This document shows, piece by piece, positions 1 to 6,366 of a stretch of 8,385 nucleotides of DNA; the stretch's first letter is position 1; each line of letters starts with the position of its first letter. The notes below the pieces were generated by a model. It made no database searches, was not told where the DNA came from, and saw only the letters and a program-made list of their open reading frames with translations. Where the stretch lies: contig JAPUIV010000038.1 of NCBI GenBank assembly GCA_027296665.1, positions 1 to 8,385 on the forward strand, written 5' to 3'. The translations under genes were made by a program, and so were the position numbers. The stretch is from Acidobacteriota bacterium. Lineage in GTDB: Bacteria; Acidobacteriota; Polarisedimenticolia; JAPUIV01.

Positions 1-817
1 TGCCGGGTACTTCAGCCGCGATCGCCTTCACCATGTCCCGGAAGGCGGTTCCCACTCCGGATCCAAGGTTGAAGACACCGTGCGGCAGATCAACCTTCAG
101 GGCGGCAAGAAGCATTGCCTCGGCCAAATCCTCGACGAAGACATAATCCCGCTTTTGCAGGCCGTCACCAAACACCGTCAGGGGCCGGCCTTCCATCGCC
201 ATCCGAATGAACCAGTTGACGATCCCGTACTTGCTGTGTTTCATCTGCTGGCGCGGGCCAAAGGGATTGGCGATCCGGAAGATCAGGGTCCGCATCCCGT
301 GCGCCCGGTGGTAGAACTGGTAATACTTTTCCCCGTTCAGCTTGTGTACACCATAGATGCTGAGACAGTTGTAAGGATGGCGTTCGCTGACCGGGTTGGA
401 CTCGATCTCCCCGTACACGAACCGGGAACTGGGGAATATCAGGGTCGCGTTTCGATTGTGGAGCCGGCAGGCCTCGAGGACCGTCAGGTGTCCCTTGCAA
501 TTCACGTCCAGGTCGAAGAACGGCTCCCGATTGCTGTCGACGTAACTGACCTGTGCCGCCATGTTGAACACCAGGTCCTGGTCCAGGACCGCCTGTCTGA
601 CGACCTCACGGTCGCGGATGTCCCCGTACACCAGATCGATGGAGGAACGGATCTCTGCCAGGTTGAAAAGATTTCCGCCGTACATCGGCAAAAAGGCGTC
701 GAGAATGGTGACCTTCGCGCCGTTGCGGACCGCGAGATGGGCGATGGCGCTGCCGATCATCCCCGCCCCGCCGGCAATCAAAATCCGCATTCCTTTGCAG
801 TTGGAAAAACGGCTCAC
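1..817 (-). CDS. NAD-dependent epimerase/dehydratase (extended SDR), 3' end cut by window
   Basis: This is a sugar-nucleotide epimerase or dehydratase of the extended short-chain dehydrogenase family; 272 codons are visible and the C-terminus lies beyond the left edge. The N-terminal Rossmann motif GGAGMIG is at residues 16-22, the catalytic serine is probably S131 in PSSRFVYG, and the YxxxK pair is Y155/K159 (YGVHK). NPFGPRQQ and FGDGLQKRDYVFVED further on are typical of this family's sugar-binding half. I chose the GTG start at 817: it overlaps the ugd stop as GTGA and has GGGAG seven bases upstream. An ATG at 790 is possible, but its AAAGGA touches the start codon, and starting there leaves only two residues before the Rossmann strand. 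It is the last visible gene of the mla-ugd unit and probably acts in the cytosol on a nucleotide sugar for surface polysaccharide. The exact substrate cannot be told; GDP-, dTDP-, CDP- and UDP-sugar enzymes all share these motifs. Confidence 0.9.
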   Translation of the reverse strand, partial: MSRFSNCKGMRILIAGGAGMIGSAIAHLAVRNGAKVTILDAFLPMYGGNLFNLAEIRSSIDLVYGDIRDREVVRQAVLDQDLVFNMAAQVSYVDSNREPFFDLDVNCKGHLTVLEACRLHNRNATLIFPSSRFVYGEIESNPVSERHPYNCLSIYGVHKLNGEKYYQFYHRAHGMRTLIFRIANPFGPRQQMKHSKYGIVNWFIRMAMEGRPLTVFGDGLQKRDYVFVEDLAEAMLLAALKVDLPHGVFNLGSGVGTAFRDMVKAIAAEVPG

Positions 818-2148
818 GCCGGCTCTCCCTTGGGGGAACGACTGGGCCGCCGTCCCACACCGACGTATTCGAATCCCAGGTCCCGCATCTGGTTCGGCTC
901 GTAGATATTGCGGAGGTCCAGGAGAACCGGTTGGGCCATCAACTCCCGGATCCGCTCCATCTCCAGCATCCGGAACTGGTTCCACTCCGTGAGGAACACC
1001 AGAACATCGGCGCCGGTCGCGGCGTCATAGGCATCTTCACAGAAATCGATCTCGGGCACTTCCCGGCGGGAATCCTCCATCGCCACCGGGTCGTAGGCGC
1101 GTACCTTGCCCCCCTCCGCGAGAATGATCCTGGCGATCTCGAGGGCCGGAGATTCACGGATGTCGTTGGTGTTTGGTTTGAAGGATAACCCCAGGACCGC
1201 CACCGTCTTTCCCTTCAGATCGCCGCCGGCGCCCTTCCGGATCCGGTCGACCATCCTCTTCTTGTGGACCCGGTTCACCTCGATGGCCGCCTCGACTATT
1301 CTCTGCCTGGCGCCGTTTTCCCGGCCGTGGGTGGCGAGCGCCATGGTGTCTTTCGGAAAGCAGGAGCCGCCGTATCCCGGTCCGGGATGGAGGAACTTCG
1401 GACCGATCCTCTTGTCCAGCCCCATCCCCTTGGCGACCATATGGACATCGGCGCCGACCCGGTCGCACAGCTCGGCGACATCGTTGATGAAGGAGATCTT
1501 CGTCGCCAGGAAGGCGTTGGAGGTGTACTTGATCAATTCCGCGGTGACCACATCGGTGATCACCACCGGGGTTTCGAGGAGATACAACGGATCGTACAGG
1601 TCCTTCAGGATGGCGATGGCGTCCTCGTCCTCGGCGCCGATGACCACCCGGTTGGGCCGCATGAAATCCTCCACCGCCGACCCCTCGCGCAGGAATTCCG
1701 GGTTGGAGGCGACGCTGAACCGGACCGGCTCCGGTAAGCTCCTGGTGACGATCTCGGCAATCATGCGGCCCGTGCCCATCGGTACCGTGCTCTTGGTCAC
1801 GATCACCTTGTATCCGTTCATCGCCCGGCCGATCTCCGCCGCAACATTCCGGACGTAGGTGAGATCCGCCCTGCCGGTGCCGTCATCGGGTGTTCCGACC
1901 GCGATGAAGATGACCAGCGCCCCTTCCACCGCCTTCTTCAGGTCGGTGCTGAAACTCAACCGGCCTTGCGCGACGTTGCGCTCGACGATCTCCTTCAGGC
2001 CCGGCTCGTAAATGGGCAACTTTCCGGAGTTCAGGTTCCCTATCTTTTCCGTCTCCTTGTCGACGCAAGTCACCTGGACGCCGAACTCCGCGAAGCAGGC
2101 CCCGGTCACCAGGCCCACATACCCCGTTCCAACCACTGCGATGTGCAT
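814..2148 (-). CDS. ugd: UDP-glucose 6-dehydrogenase
   Basis: This cytosolic enzyme oxidises UDP-glucose twice with NAD+ to give UDP-glucuronate. The 444 residues match the usual length of the bacterial family. The N-terminal NAD-binding motif GTGYVG is at 7-12 and the linked D30 follows the second strand. KSTV (119-122) and EFLREG (151-156) are conserved active-site loops. K207 and N211 lie in ELIKYTSNAF, and the catalytic cysteine is C263 in GGSCFPKD with D267 next to it. GLSFKPNTNDIRES (320-333) opens the C-terminal UDP-binding domain. The ATG at 2148 has GGGGAG four bases upstream and puts the Rossmann strand directly at the N-terminus. It lies 30 bases after the upstream epimerase, and its stop overlaps the next start. 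Its product is the natural substrate of the UDP-glucuronate 4-epimerase-like protein encoded just upstream, so the two probably make UDP-galacturonate together. The family also includes UDP-ManNAc dehydrogenases, but the overall sequence fits Ugd best. Confidence 0.96.
   Translation of the reverse strand: MHIAVVGTGYVGLVTGACFAEFGVQVTCVDKETEKIGNLNSGKLPIYEPGLKEIVERNVAQGRLSFSTDLKKAVEGALVIFIAVGTPDDGTGRADLTYVRNVAAEIGRAMNGYKVIVTKSTVPMGTGRMIAEIVTRSLPEPVRFSVASNPEFLREGSAVEDFMRPNRVVIGAEDEDAIAILKDLYDPLYLLETPVVITDVVTAELIKYTSNAFLATKISFINDVAELCDRVGADVHMVAKGMGLDKRIGPKFLHPGPGYGGSCFPKDTMALATHGRENGARQRIVEAAIEVNRVHKKRMVDRIRKGAGGDLKGKTVAVLGLSFKPNTNDIRESPALEIARIILAEGGKVRAYDPVAMEDSRREVPEIDFCEDAYDAATGADVLVFLTEWNQFRMLEMERIRELMAQPVLLDLRNIYEPNQMRDLGFEYVGVGRRPSRSPKGEPA
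825..829 (-). promoter_or_regulatory. Ribosome binding site of the second epimerase
   Basis: GGGAG lies seven bases before the GTG at 817, inside the last codons of ugd. It supports the GTGA-overlapping start over the ATG at 790. Confidence 0.65.
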
Positions 2149-2178
2149 CGTGCTCCCCGGGCCGCGCTGGGCTGCCGG

Positions 2179-3165
2179 TCAGGGTTCCCTCTGGCGCCGG
2201 AACCATTTGATAAATGCCGCAATCCCATCCTCAAGTGTTACTTGAGGTTCATATCCTAACATCTTTCCCGCCTTGACGATATCGGCATGGGTCCGCTTCG
2301 CGTCACCCGGCTGCTCCGGTTGGGGCTCCAGCCGGACCGGCCGGCCAAGACTCTTCCCGATCAGATCGATCAGAGCGGCAAGGGAGATTGGCCGGGAGTT
2401 CCCCAGGTTGATGATCTGGAAACCGGCCGGCCGTTTCAGTCCGGCCACCAGGCCATCGATGATGTCGTTAACATAGGTATAATCCCTCGAAGTGGAACCG
2501 TCTCCGAACCTCGGGATCGGCTTTCCCTCCCAGAGCAGCCTGGTGAACTTATGGATCGCCATTTCCGGGCGTTGCCGCGGCCCGTAAACGGTGAAGAATC
2601 TCAGGCAGACCATATCGATCCCGTACAGGCGATGATAGGCGCCGCACAGCGCTTCACCGGCCAGCTTGGTGGCGCCGTAGGGCGAGATCGGCTCGGGACT
2701 CGAACCGGCCTCCGAGAAGGGGATCGTTTCCGAGCTGCCGTACACCGAGGAAGAGGAACCGAACAGAAACCGGACCACTCCTTGCCGCCGGGCCGCCTCG
2801 AGCAGGGAGAGGGTTCCGCGGATATTGACATCCTCATACAGCAACGGGTTTTCGATCGAGGGACGCACGCCGGCCCGCGCCGCCAGATGGATCACGCACT
2901 TCGGCCGGTGCTGGCGAAAGGTTTTTTCCAGGAAATCAAGCTCCCGGATATCCCCCTCCACCAGATGAAAGTTCTCCTTCCCGAGACAATCGTTCAGATT
3001 CCTTCGCTTGATGGCCGGGTCATAGAAATCATCGAAGGAATCGATCCCGACAACCGTGGCGCCCAGCGCCAGGAGCCGTTCGCACAGATGGGATCCGATG
3101 AACCCCGCGCAGCCGGTGACGCAGACCACCCCGGTGCTCGATTCCTTGGCCCCTCCCTGCCTCAC
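2179..3165 (-). CDS. UDP-glucuronate 4-epimerase-like NAD-dependent epimerase
   Basis: This 328-residue extended SDR probably inverts C4 of a UDP-sugar, most likely turning UDP-glucuronate into UDP-galacturonate. The NAD motif GCAGFIG is at 18-24, D42 follows in VVGIDSFDDFYDP, the serine is S138 in GSSSSVYG, and Y163/K167 are in YGATK. FDDFYDPAIKRRNL (43-56) and RFFTVYGPRQRPEMAIHKF (189-207) resemble UDP-glucuronate 4-epimerases more than GalE. The start is a GTG that overlaps the mlaD stop as GTGA, with AGGGG about nine bases upstream. The first dozen residues before the Rossmann strand are poorly ordered in character, so a slightly later start is possible. The neighbouring ugd supplies UDP-glucuronate, which supports the assignment, but this is inference. 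Other possible activities are UDP-glucose or UDP-GlcNAc 4-epimerase, or a decarboxylating relative. Confidence 0.9.
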   Translation of the reverse strand: MRQGGAKESSTGVVCVTGCAGFIGSHLCERLLALGATVVGIDSFDDFYDPAIKRRNLNDCLGKENFHLVEGDIRELDFLEKTFRQHRPKCVIHLAARAGVRPSIENPLLYEDVNIRGTLSLLEAARRQGVVRFLFGSSSSVYGSSETIPFSEAGSSPEPISPYGATKLAGEALCGAYHRLYGIDMVCLRFFTVYGPRQRPEMAIHKFTRLLWEGKPIPRFGDGSTSRDYTYVNDIIDGLVAGLKRPAGFQIINLGNSRPISLAALIDLIGKSLGRPVRLEPQPEQPGDAKRTHADIVKAGKMLGYEPQVTLEDGIAAFIKWFRRQREP

Positions 3166-4328
3166 TCCTGGTTCCCCTCTTCTTCCTGTTCCTCGAGATC
3201 CTGCAACACTTTTTCAATCCGCTGCTTGGCCCCCTTCTTGCCGTACTTCCGGATCAGGGATCGGATGAGCTTGCTGTCCCGGATGCCGGCGACCACGTCC
3301 TCGAGGCCCTCGTACACCTCCGGGCTGTTCAGCAGAAGGCCCACGGATCCCTGGCCCCGGTCGATCTTCTCGGTGATCGATTCCATGTTGGCGGTGATCC
3401 GCTGGATGCTTTCCAGCACCTCCTTGGCGTAGTTTTCGTCGACCAGAAGTTTCCCGAGGAGCCCCTTCTCCTGGTTGAGGGAATCGGTCACCTCACGGAG
3501 GCTGGCCACCACCCCGGAGAACTCGTCGAGGGCCGCCTGACTCTTCCCCTCGCTGGAGAACAGGTCCCCGATCGCTCCCTCCCCGGCCTGGATGGAAGCC
3601 AGGATCTCGTCCATGCGCGCGGAGGCGCTAGCCAGCGCCTCCGTCTGGTGGTCGGCGAACTCCTTGTCGAACAACAATTTTCCGAGTAGCCCCTCCTGCT
3701 GTTCCAGGGCCCGGGTGATCCGGACGGTGGAGGCCGAAACCTCCTTGAGGTTATCGCGGATCTCCTTGCCGAAGTCCTCGTTGTAGAACAGCTCGGAGAT
3801 CAAACCGCTGCCTTCGGTAACCGCGTCGAGAAGGGCCTTCATCGAGGCGGTGATCGCTTGAATGTTCTCCGCGATGTTCTCCCCGGCCTCCTGTAACCTC
3901 GCCAGTTCGGTGACGTCCGGAGTGATGAAGCCCCCCTCCTCGATCGGATCGGCCCCCGGCCCCCCGACCGTGACCTCGATATACTTCTCTATGGAGAGAT
4001 ACGAGAGGGGCCGGAGCAGGGCGCGGCTATCGGCCCGGATCCGGTTCTGGAAGGATTTATCGACGCTGATGAAGACGATGATTTCGGACCTGGCGAGATC
4101 CTCCGGGAACTCGATTTTCAGAACCGCGCCGACCTGGACCCCGGAAAGTTTTACCGGAGAACCCGGCGCCAGGCCGGTGGTGTTGGAAAACGCCGTCCTG
4201 TATTCCACCTTGGGAGAAAAGAGGCGGGACTCCTTGCCGATCGCCATGATCCCCACCACCGCGATACCGAGCGCCAGCAGAACGAACAGGCCAACACCGA
4301 CATCCTGAAACAACCTTTGCCGATTCAT
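3162..4328 (-). CDS. mlaD: MlaD-type MCE-domain protein with long C-terminal repeat domain
   Basis: This is the substrate-binding MCE protein of an Mla-type lipid transporter, anchored in the inner membrane and facing the periplasm. The 388 residues comprise a transmembrane helix (about 10-30), one MCE domain (about 39-120, including the TGLAPGSPVKLSGVQVG stretch) and a long helical tail. E. coli MlaD is only about 183 residues, so this is the long form with a C-terminal extension. Residues 174-363 consist of five units with an exact 38-residue spacing, each opening with an xGxxGxL-like turn (for example EGLLGKLL and KGLLGKLL). The protein ends in a charged, glutamate-rich tail. I chose the ATG at 4328: AAGGAG stands nine bases upstream and the membrane helix then begins at once. 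An ATG at 4373 would add 15 residues and overlap mlaF by about 40 bases. Only four bases separate it from mlaF, so the two are probably translated together. Confidence 0.94.
   Translation of the reverse strand: MNRQRLFQDVGVGLFVLLALGIAVVGIMAIGKESRLFSPKVEYRTAFSNTTGLAPGSPVKLSGVQVGAVLKIEFPEDLARSEIIVFISVDKSFQNRIRADSRALLRPLSYLSIEKYIEVTVGGPGADPIEEGGFITPDVTELARLQEAGENIAENIQAITASMKALLDAVTEGSGLISELFYNEDFGKEIRDNLKEVSASTVRITRALEQQEGLLGKLLFDKEFADHQTEALASASARMDEILASIQAGEGAIGDLFSSEGKSQAALDEFSGVVASLREVTDSLNQEKGLLGKLLVDENYAKEVLESIQRITANMESITEKIDRGQGSVGLLLNSPEVYEGLEDVVAGIRDSKLIRSLIRKYGKKGAKQRIEKVLQDLEEQEEEGNQE
3240..3809 (-). repeat. Five 38-residue protein repeats inside mlaD
   Basis: In MlaD numbering the units begin at residues 174, 212, 250, 288 and 326, a spacing of exactly 38 each time. 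Each unit has a small turn (SGLISELF, EGLLGKLL, EGAIGDLF, KGLLGKLL, QGSVGLLL) followed by a long amphipathic helix of about 28 residues. The protein pattern is clear, while the DNA of the units has diverged. Units 2 and 4 are the most alike. Confidence 0.85.
3620..3643 (-). repeat. Perfect 10-base inverted repeat within mlaD
   Basis: The arms 3620-3629 and 3634-3643 are exact complements around a four-base loop and are almost all G and C. The transcript could form a strong hairpin. No T run follows, so it is not a standard terminator. It lies in the codons for the Ala/Ser-rich stretch ALASASA of the second repeat unit. Confidence 0.6.
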
Positions 4329-4332
4329 GGTC

Positions 4333-5091
4333 CTAAACTCCTTCTTCGAGGAACCGGCGGAGCCGGGGTTCATTCGACAGGCGCGCCTCCGTCATGGTCC
4401 CCACGAAGCACAACTTCCCGTCGCACAAGAACGCGATCCGATCGCCCACTCTGTAGGCGCTCAGGATGTTATGGGTGACCACCACCGAGGTCACACCCAG
4501 ACGCTTTTGCAGGTCCCGGATGAGCTGGTTGATCGTATTCGCGGTGATCGGGTCCAGCCCGGCCGTCGGTTCATCGTACACGATGGCCTCAGGTTCCACG
4601 GCGATGGCCCGGGCCAGGGCGACCCTCTTCTTCATGCCGCCGCTGAGGATAGAGGGCATCAGATCGTCCACCCCCTCGAGTTCCACCAGCCGCAGCTTCT
4701 CCCGCGCCCGCTTCCGGATCTCCGCATCGGGAAGTTTCGTCTGCACGCGCAACCCGAAGGCAACGTTGTCGAGGACCGTCATCGAGTCGAACAACGCTCC
4801 CTCCTGGAAGACCATGCCCACCTTTCTCCGCACCGGCTTGAGACGGGATTCGGGCAGGCTGGAGATCTCCTCGCCATCCACCACCACCCTTCCCCGATCC
4901 GGCCGCACCAGCCCGATGATGTGGCGTATCAGGAGCGATTTTCCCGCGCCGCTGCCGCCGAGGATCACCAGGGTCTCCCCTTTCCGGATCCCGAGGGTGA
5001 TGCCGTTCAGGACCCGGTGCTCGCCGAAAGATTTTTCGACCCCCTCGAACCGGATGAAGTCGCTGGTTTCTTCCTGTCGGACCGATTCCAC
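4333..5091 (-). CDS. mlaF: Mla-type ABC transporter ATP-binding protein
   Basis: This is the cytosolic ATPase that powers the MlaE/MlaD lipid transporter. From the chosen start it has 252 residues, close to the E. coli MlaF length of 269. It shows Walker A GGSGAGKS (45-52), Q-loop VFQEGALFDSMTV (94-106, a hallmark of the Mla/Ttg2A group), signature LSGGMKKR (149-156), Walker B AIVYDEP (169-175) followed by TAGLD, and an H-loop VVVTHN. All catalytic residues are present. I prefer the GTG at 5091: AGGGGG stands six bases upstream. A TTG at 5097 is in frame and adds two residues, but its ribosome site would touch the start codon. The gene lies ten bases after mlaE and four bases before mlaD, as expected for a single transporter operon. 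Confidence 0.95.
   Translation of the reverse strand: MESVRQEETSDFIRFEGVEKSFGEHRVLNGITLGIRKGETLVILGGSGAGKSLLIRHIIGLVRPDRGRVVVDGEEISSLPESRLKPVRRKVGMVFQEGALFDSMTVLDNVAFGLRVQTKLPDAEIRKRAREKLRLVELEGVDDLMPSILSGGMKKRVALARAIAVEPEAIVYDEPTAGLDPITANTINQLIRDLQKRLGVTSVVVTHNILSAYRVGDRIAFLCDGKLCFVGTMTEARLSNEPRLRRFLEEGV
4338..4343 (-). promoter_or_regulatory. Ribosome binding site of mlaD
   Basis: AAGGAG lies nine bases before the ATG at 4328 and inside the end of mlaF. It favours this start over the in-frame ATG at 4373. Confidence 0.8.
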
Positions 5092-5097
5092 CGGCAA

Positions 5098-5103
5098 CCC
5101 CCT
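5098..5103 (-). promoter_or_regulatory. Ribosome binding site of mlaF
   Basis: AGGGGG spans the mlaE stop region and lies six bases before the GTG at 5091. It touches the alternative TTG at 5097, so the GTG start is preferred. Confidence 0.65.
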
Positions 5104-5857
5104 AAAAGGACATGAACAATTTCGTCAGGAAAAAATCGCTGATCAGAATGGTGATGGAGGCGGCAACGACCGTGGAGGTGGTCGCTCGACCGACGCCGTC
5201 CGCGCCGCCGCGGGCGTTCAGACCGTTGTAACAGGCTATCAGACTAATGAATAGCCCGAAGAATACCGCCTTGCCCAGTCCGCTCAACACGTCCTGGATT
5301 TGCACCGCGGCGATCACGTGCTGGAGGTAGAACCCGGAGGTCTGATTCAACTGAAAAACCGCCATCGCCATCCCACCCAGGATGCCGATGAAATCGGCAA
5401 GAATGGTCAGCAACGGGAGCATCACCACCGTCGCAACCACCTTCGGCACCACCAGTTTTTTCACCGGATTGGCAGCCAGGGCGCGCATCGCGTCGAGCTG
5501 ATCGGTGACCTTCATCGACCCGATCTCGGCGGTGATCCCCGCTCCCACCCTGCCGCCGACCATCAAGGCGGTCAGGACCGGCCCCAGTTCCCGCACCAGA
5601 GCAAGGCTGACCACATCCGCGACGAAATATTTCGCTCCATAGGCAGCCAGGGAATAGGAGGTCTGCAATGCCAGGACCATACCGGTGAACAGAGCGGTGA
5701 TGTTGGTGATGGAAAGAGACTTGACGCCCAGGTAATGCATCTGGGCCGACCAGGCCCGGAATTCATAGGGGGGAGTGGCGGTGCACAGGAGGGTTTGAAC
5801 GAAAAGGATCGCCATCCCCCCCAGGTGGCTCAGGGCTCTCTTCAGGAGACTTCCCAT
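5102..5857 (-). CDS. mlaE: Mla-type ABC transporter permease
   Basis: This inner-membrane permease (MlaE/YrbE family) forms the transmembrane channel that accepts phospholipid from or hands it to MlaD. It has 251 residues, within the family range. It shows TALFTGMVLALQ (54-65), the conserved RELGPVLTALMVGGRVGAG loop (89-107), AEIGSMKVTDQLDAM (110-124), which is the coupling element that contacts the ATPase, and GGADGVGRATT (217-227) near the end. About five hydrophobic segments can be seen. The ATG at 5857 is the first possible start, because an in-frame TGA lies just eight codons upstream with no other start codon between; its ribosome site is weak (only a GAAAAG-like stretch). It is the first gene of the unit, and a promoter lies upstream at 5925-5953. 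No MlaB-like STAS protein or periplasmic MlaC gene is seen in the window. Confidence 0.96.
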   Translation of the reverse strand: MGSLLKRALSHLGGMAILFVQTLLCTATPPYEFRAWSAQMHYLGVKSLSITNITALFTGMVLALQTSYSLAAYGAKYFVADVVSLALVRELGPVLTALMVGGRVGAGITAEIGSMKVTDQLDAMRALAANPVKKLVVPKVVATVVMLPLLTILADFIGILGGMAMAVFQLNQTSGFYLQHVIAAVQIQDVLSGLGKAVFFGLFISLIACYNGLNARGGADGVGRATTSTVVAASITILISDFFLTKLFMSF

Positions 5858-5967
5858 CTTTTCGTTTGCTGGTTGGCCTCATCCGCTGGGAATTCCACGG
5901 AACCGTCCAGGTAAAACGGGTCGTATCTTAATGAAACGGCACACCCAAGTCAAGGATTTGCAATTCG
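5858..5967 (-). other. Intergenic leader of the mla unit
   Basis: These 110 bases separate the small membrane-protein gene from mlaE. They hold the promoter and a leader of about 60 bases. The leader contains GGAATTCC and a weak CGG/CCG fold, but no stable hairpin with a T run, so I see no intrinsic terminator or riboswitch. Transcription from the hyu side could therefore run into the mla genes. Confidence 0.6.
5925..5953 (-). promoter_or_regulatory. Probable sigma-70-type promoter for the mla-ugd unit
   Basis: On the minus strand there is TTGACT (5953-5948, five of six matches to the -35 consensus), an exact 17-base spacer, and TAAGAT (5930-5925, four of six matches to the -10 consensus). 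The bases before the -35 box are relatively AT-rich (AATTGCAAAT) in otherwise GC-rich DNA. The expected transcript start is near 5918, giving a leader of about 61 bases to the mlaE ATG. No dyad that could be an operator is obvious nearby. Confidence 0.7.
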
Positions 5968-6366
5968 TTACGATGCACCAGAGGATCTTTTCCTGCCCCG
6001 GGCCCAGGTATGGATCAGGGCGAACCCGAGATCGGCCGACCCGAGCAGCAGGAACACCGGCCCGCCATCGAACCATAGGGCGTAGCCGCAAAAAAAGATC
6101 CCTCCCATGGCTCTTCCCAGGATCGCCACAATCACATTGCCGGGGTGCCGATCCGGATCCAGGGCGGTGACCAGGTAAAACAGGGCGAGGATCAACAGAA
6201 AAATGCCGTTCAGGCGAAGGTAGACCTCGGTTCTCGGCAGGACGATCCCGAGAAACCGGGCCAGGGGGGCGGGAAAGAACAGGATCGGGAGTCCAAAGGC
6301 GGCATCGTACACCGCCCCCGCAACCAGGGTGAGGCCCAGAAACGAGAACCTTTTTCCCCTACTCAC
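5968..6366 (-). CDS. Small four-helix membrane protein of unknown function
   Basis: I do not recognise this gene. The 132 residues are very hydrophobic, with four likely membrane segments near 8-31, 52-68, 77-98 and 102-120. Charged residues are few and lie in the loops; the C-terminus is basic (ARGRKR). Conserved-looking spots are YDAAFG in the first helix, PRTEVYLRLNG before the second, and LGRAMGG in the third. The preferred start is GTG at 6366, which overlaps the hyuB stop as GTGA and has GGAGGG eight bases upstream. A second option is ATG at 6405, with AGGAGG six bases upstream. It would add 13 residues and overlap hyuB by 43 bases, but that AGGAGG may simply reflect the glycine codons of hyuB. 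Its place directly after hyuAB suggests co-expression and perhaps a membrane role in the same pathway, which is only inference. The layout loosely resembles DoxX-like or other small four-helix families. Confidence 0.75.
   Translation of the reverse strand: MSRGKRFSFLGLTLVAGAVYDAAFGLPILFFPAPLARFLGIVLPRTEVYLRLNGIFLLILALFYLVTALDPDRHPGNVIVAILGRAMGGIFFCGYALWFDGGPVFLLLGSADLGFALIHTWARGRKRSSGAS

Noticed and set aside
574..590. Quasi-palindrome GGTCCTGG-T-CCAGGACC
   Set aside because: It lies in the epimerase codons for VLDQDLV, where repeated Leu, Asp and Gln codons explain it. It has no useful loop and no regulatory context.
80..904. Long plus-strand open frame (274 codons)
   Set aside because: It lies opposite the second epimerase and the end of ugd, whose frames show clear family motifs. 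The plus-strand product has no recognisable motif and is a GC-rich shadow.
2149..2178. Possible terminator between the epimerase and ugd
   Set aside because: The 30 bases are GC-rich but show no stable hairpin followed by a T run. They mainly hold the ugd ribosome site.
2287..3432. Long plus-strand open frame (381 codons)
   Set aside because: It is antisense to the UDP-glucuronate epimerase-like gene and part of mlaD. Its product is low-complexity with no domain signs.
4327..5115. Plus-strand open frame over mlaF
   Set aside because: It is a complete shadow of the ATPase gene, rich in His, Pro and Arg, with no motif.
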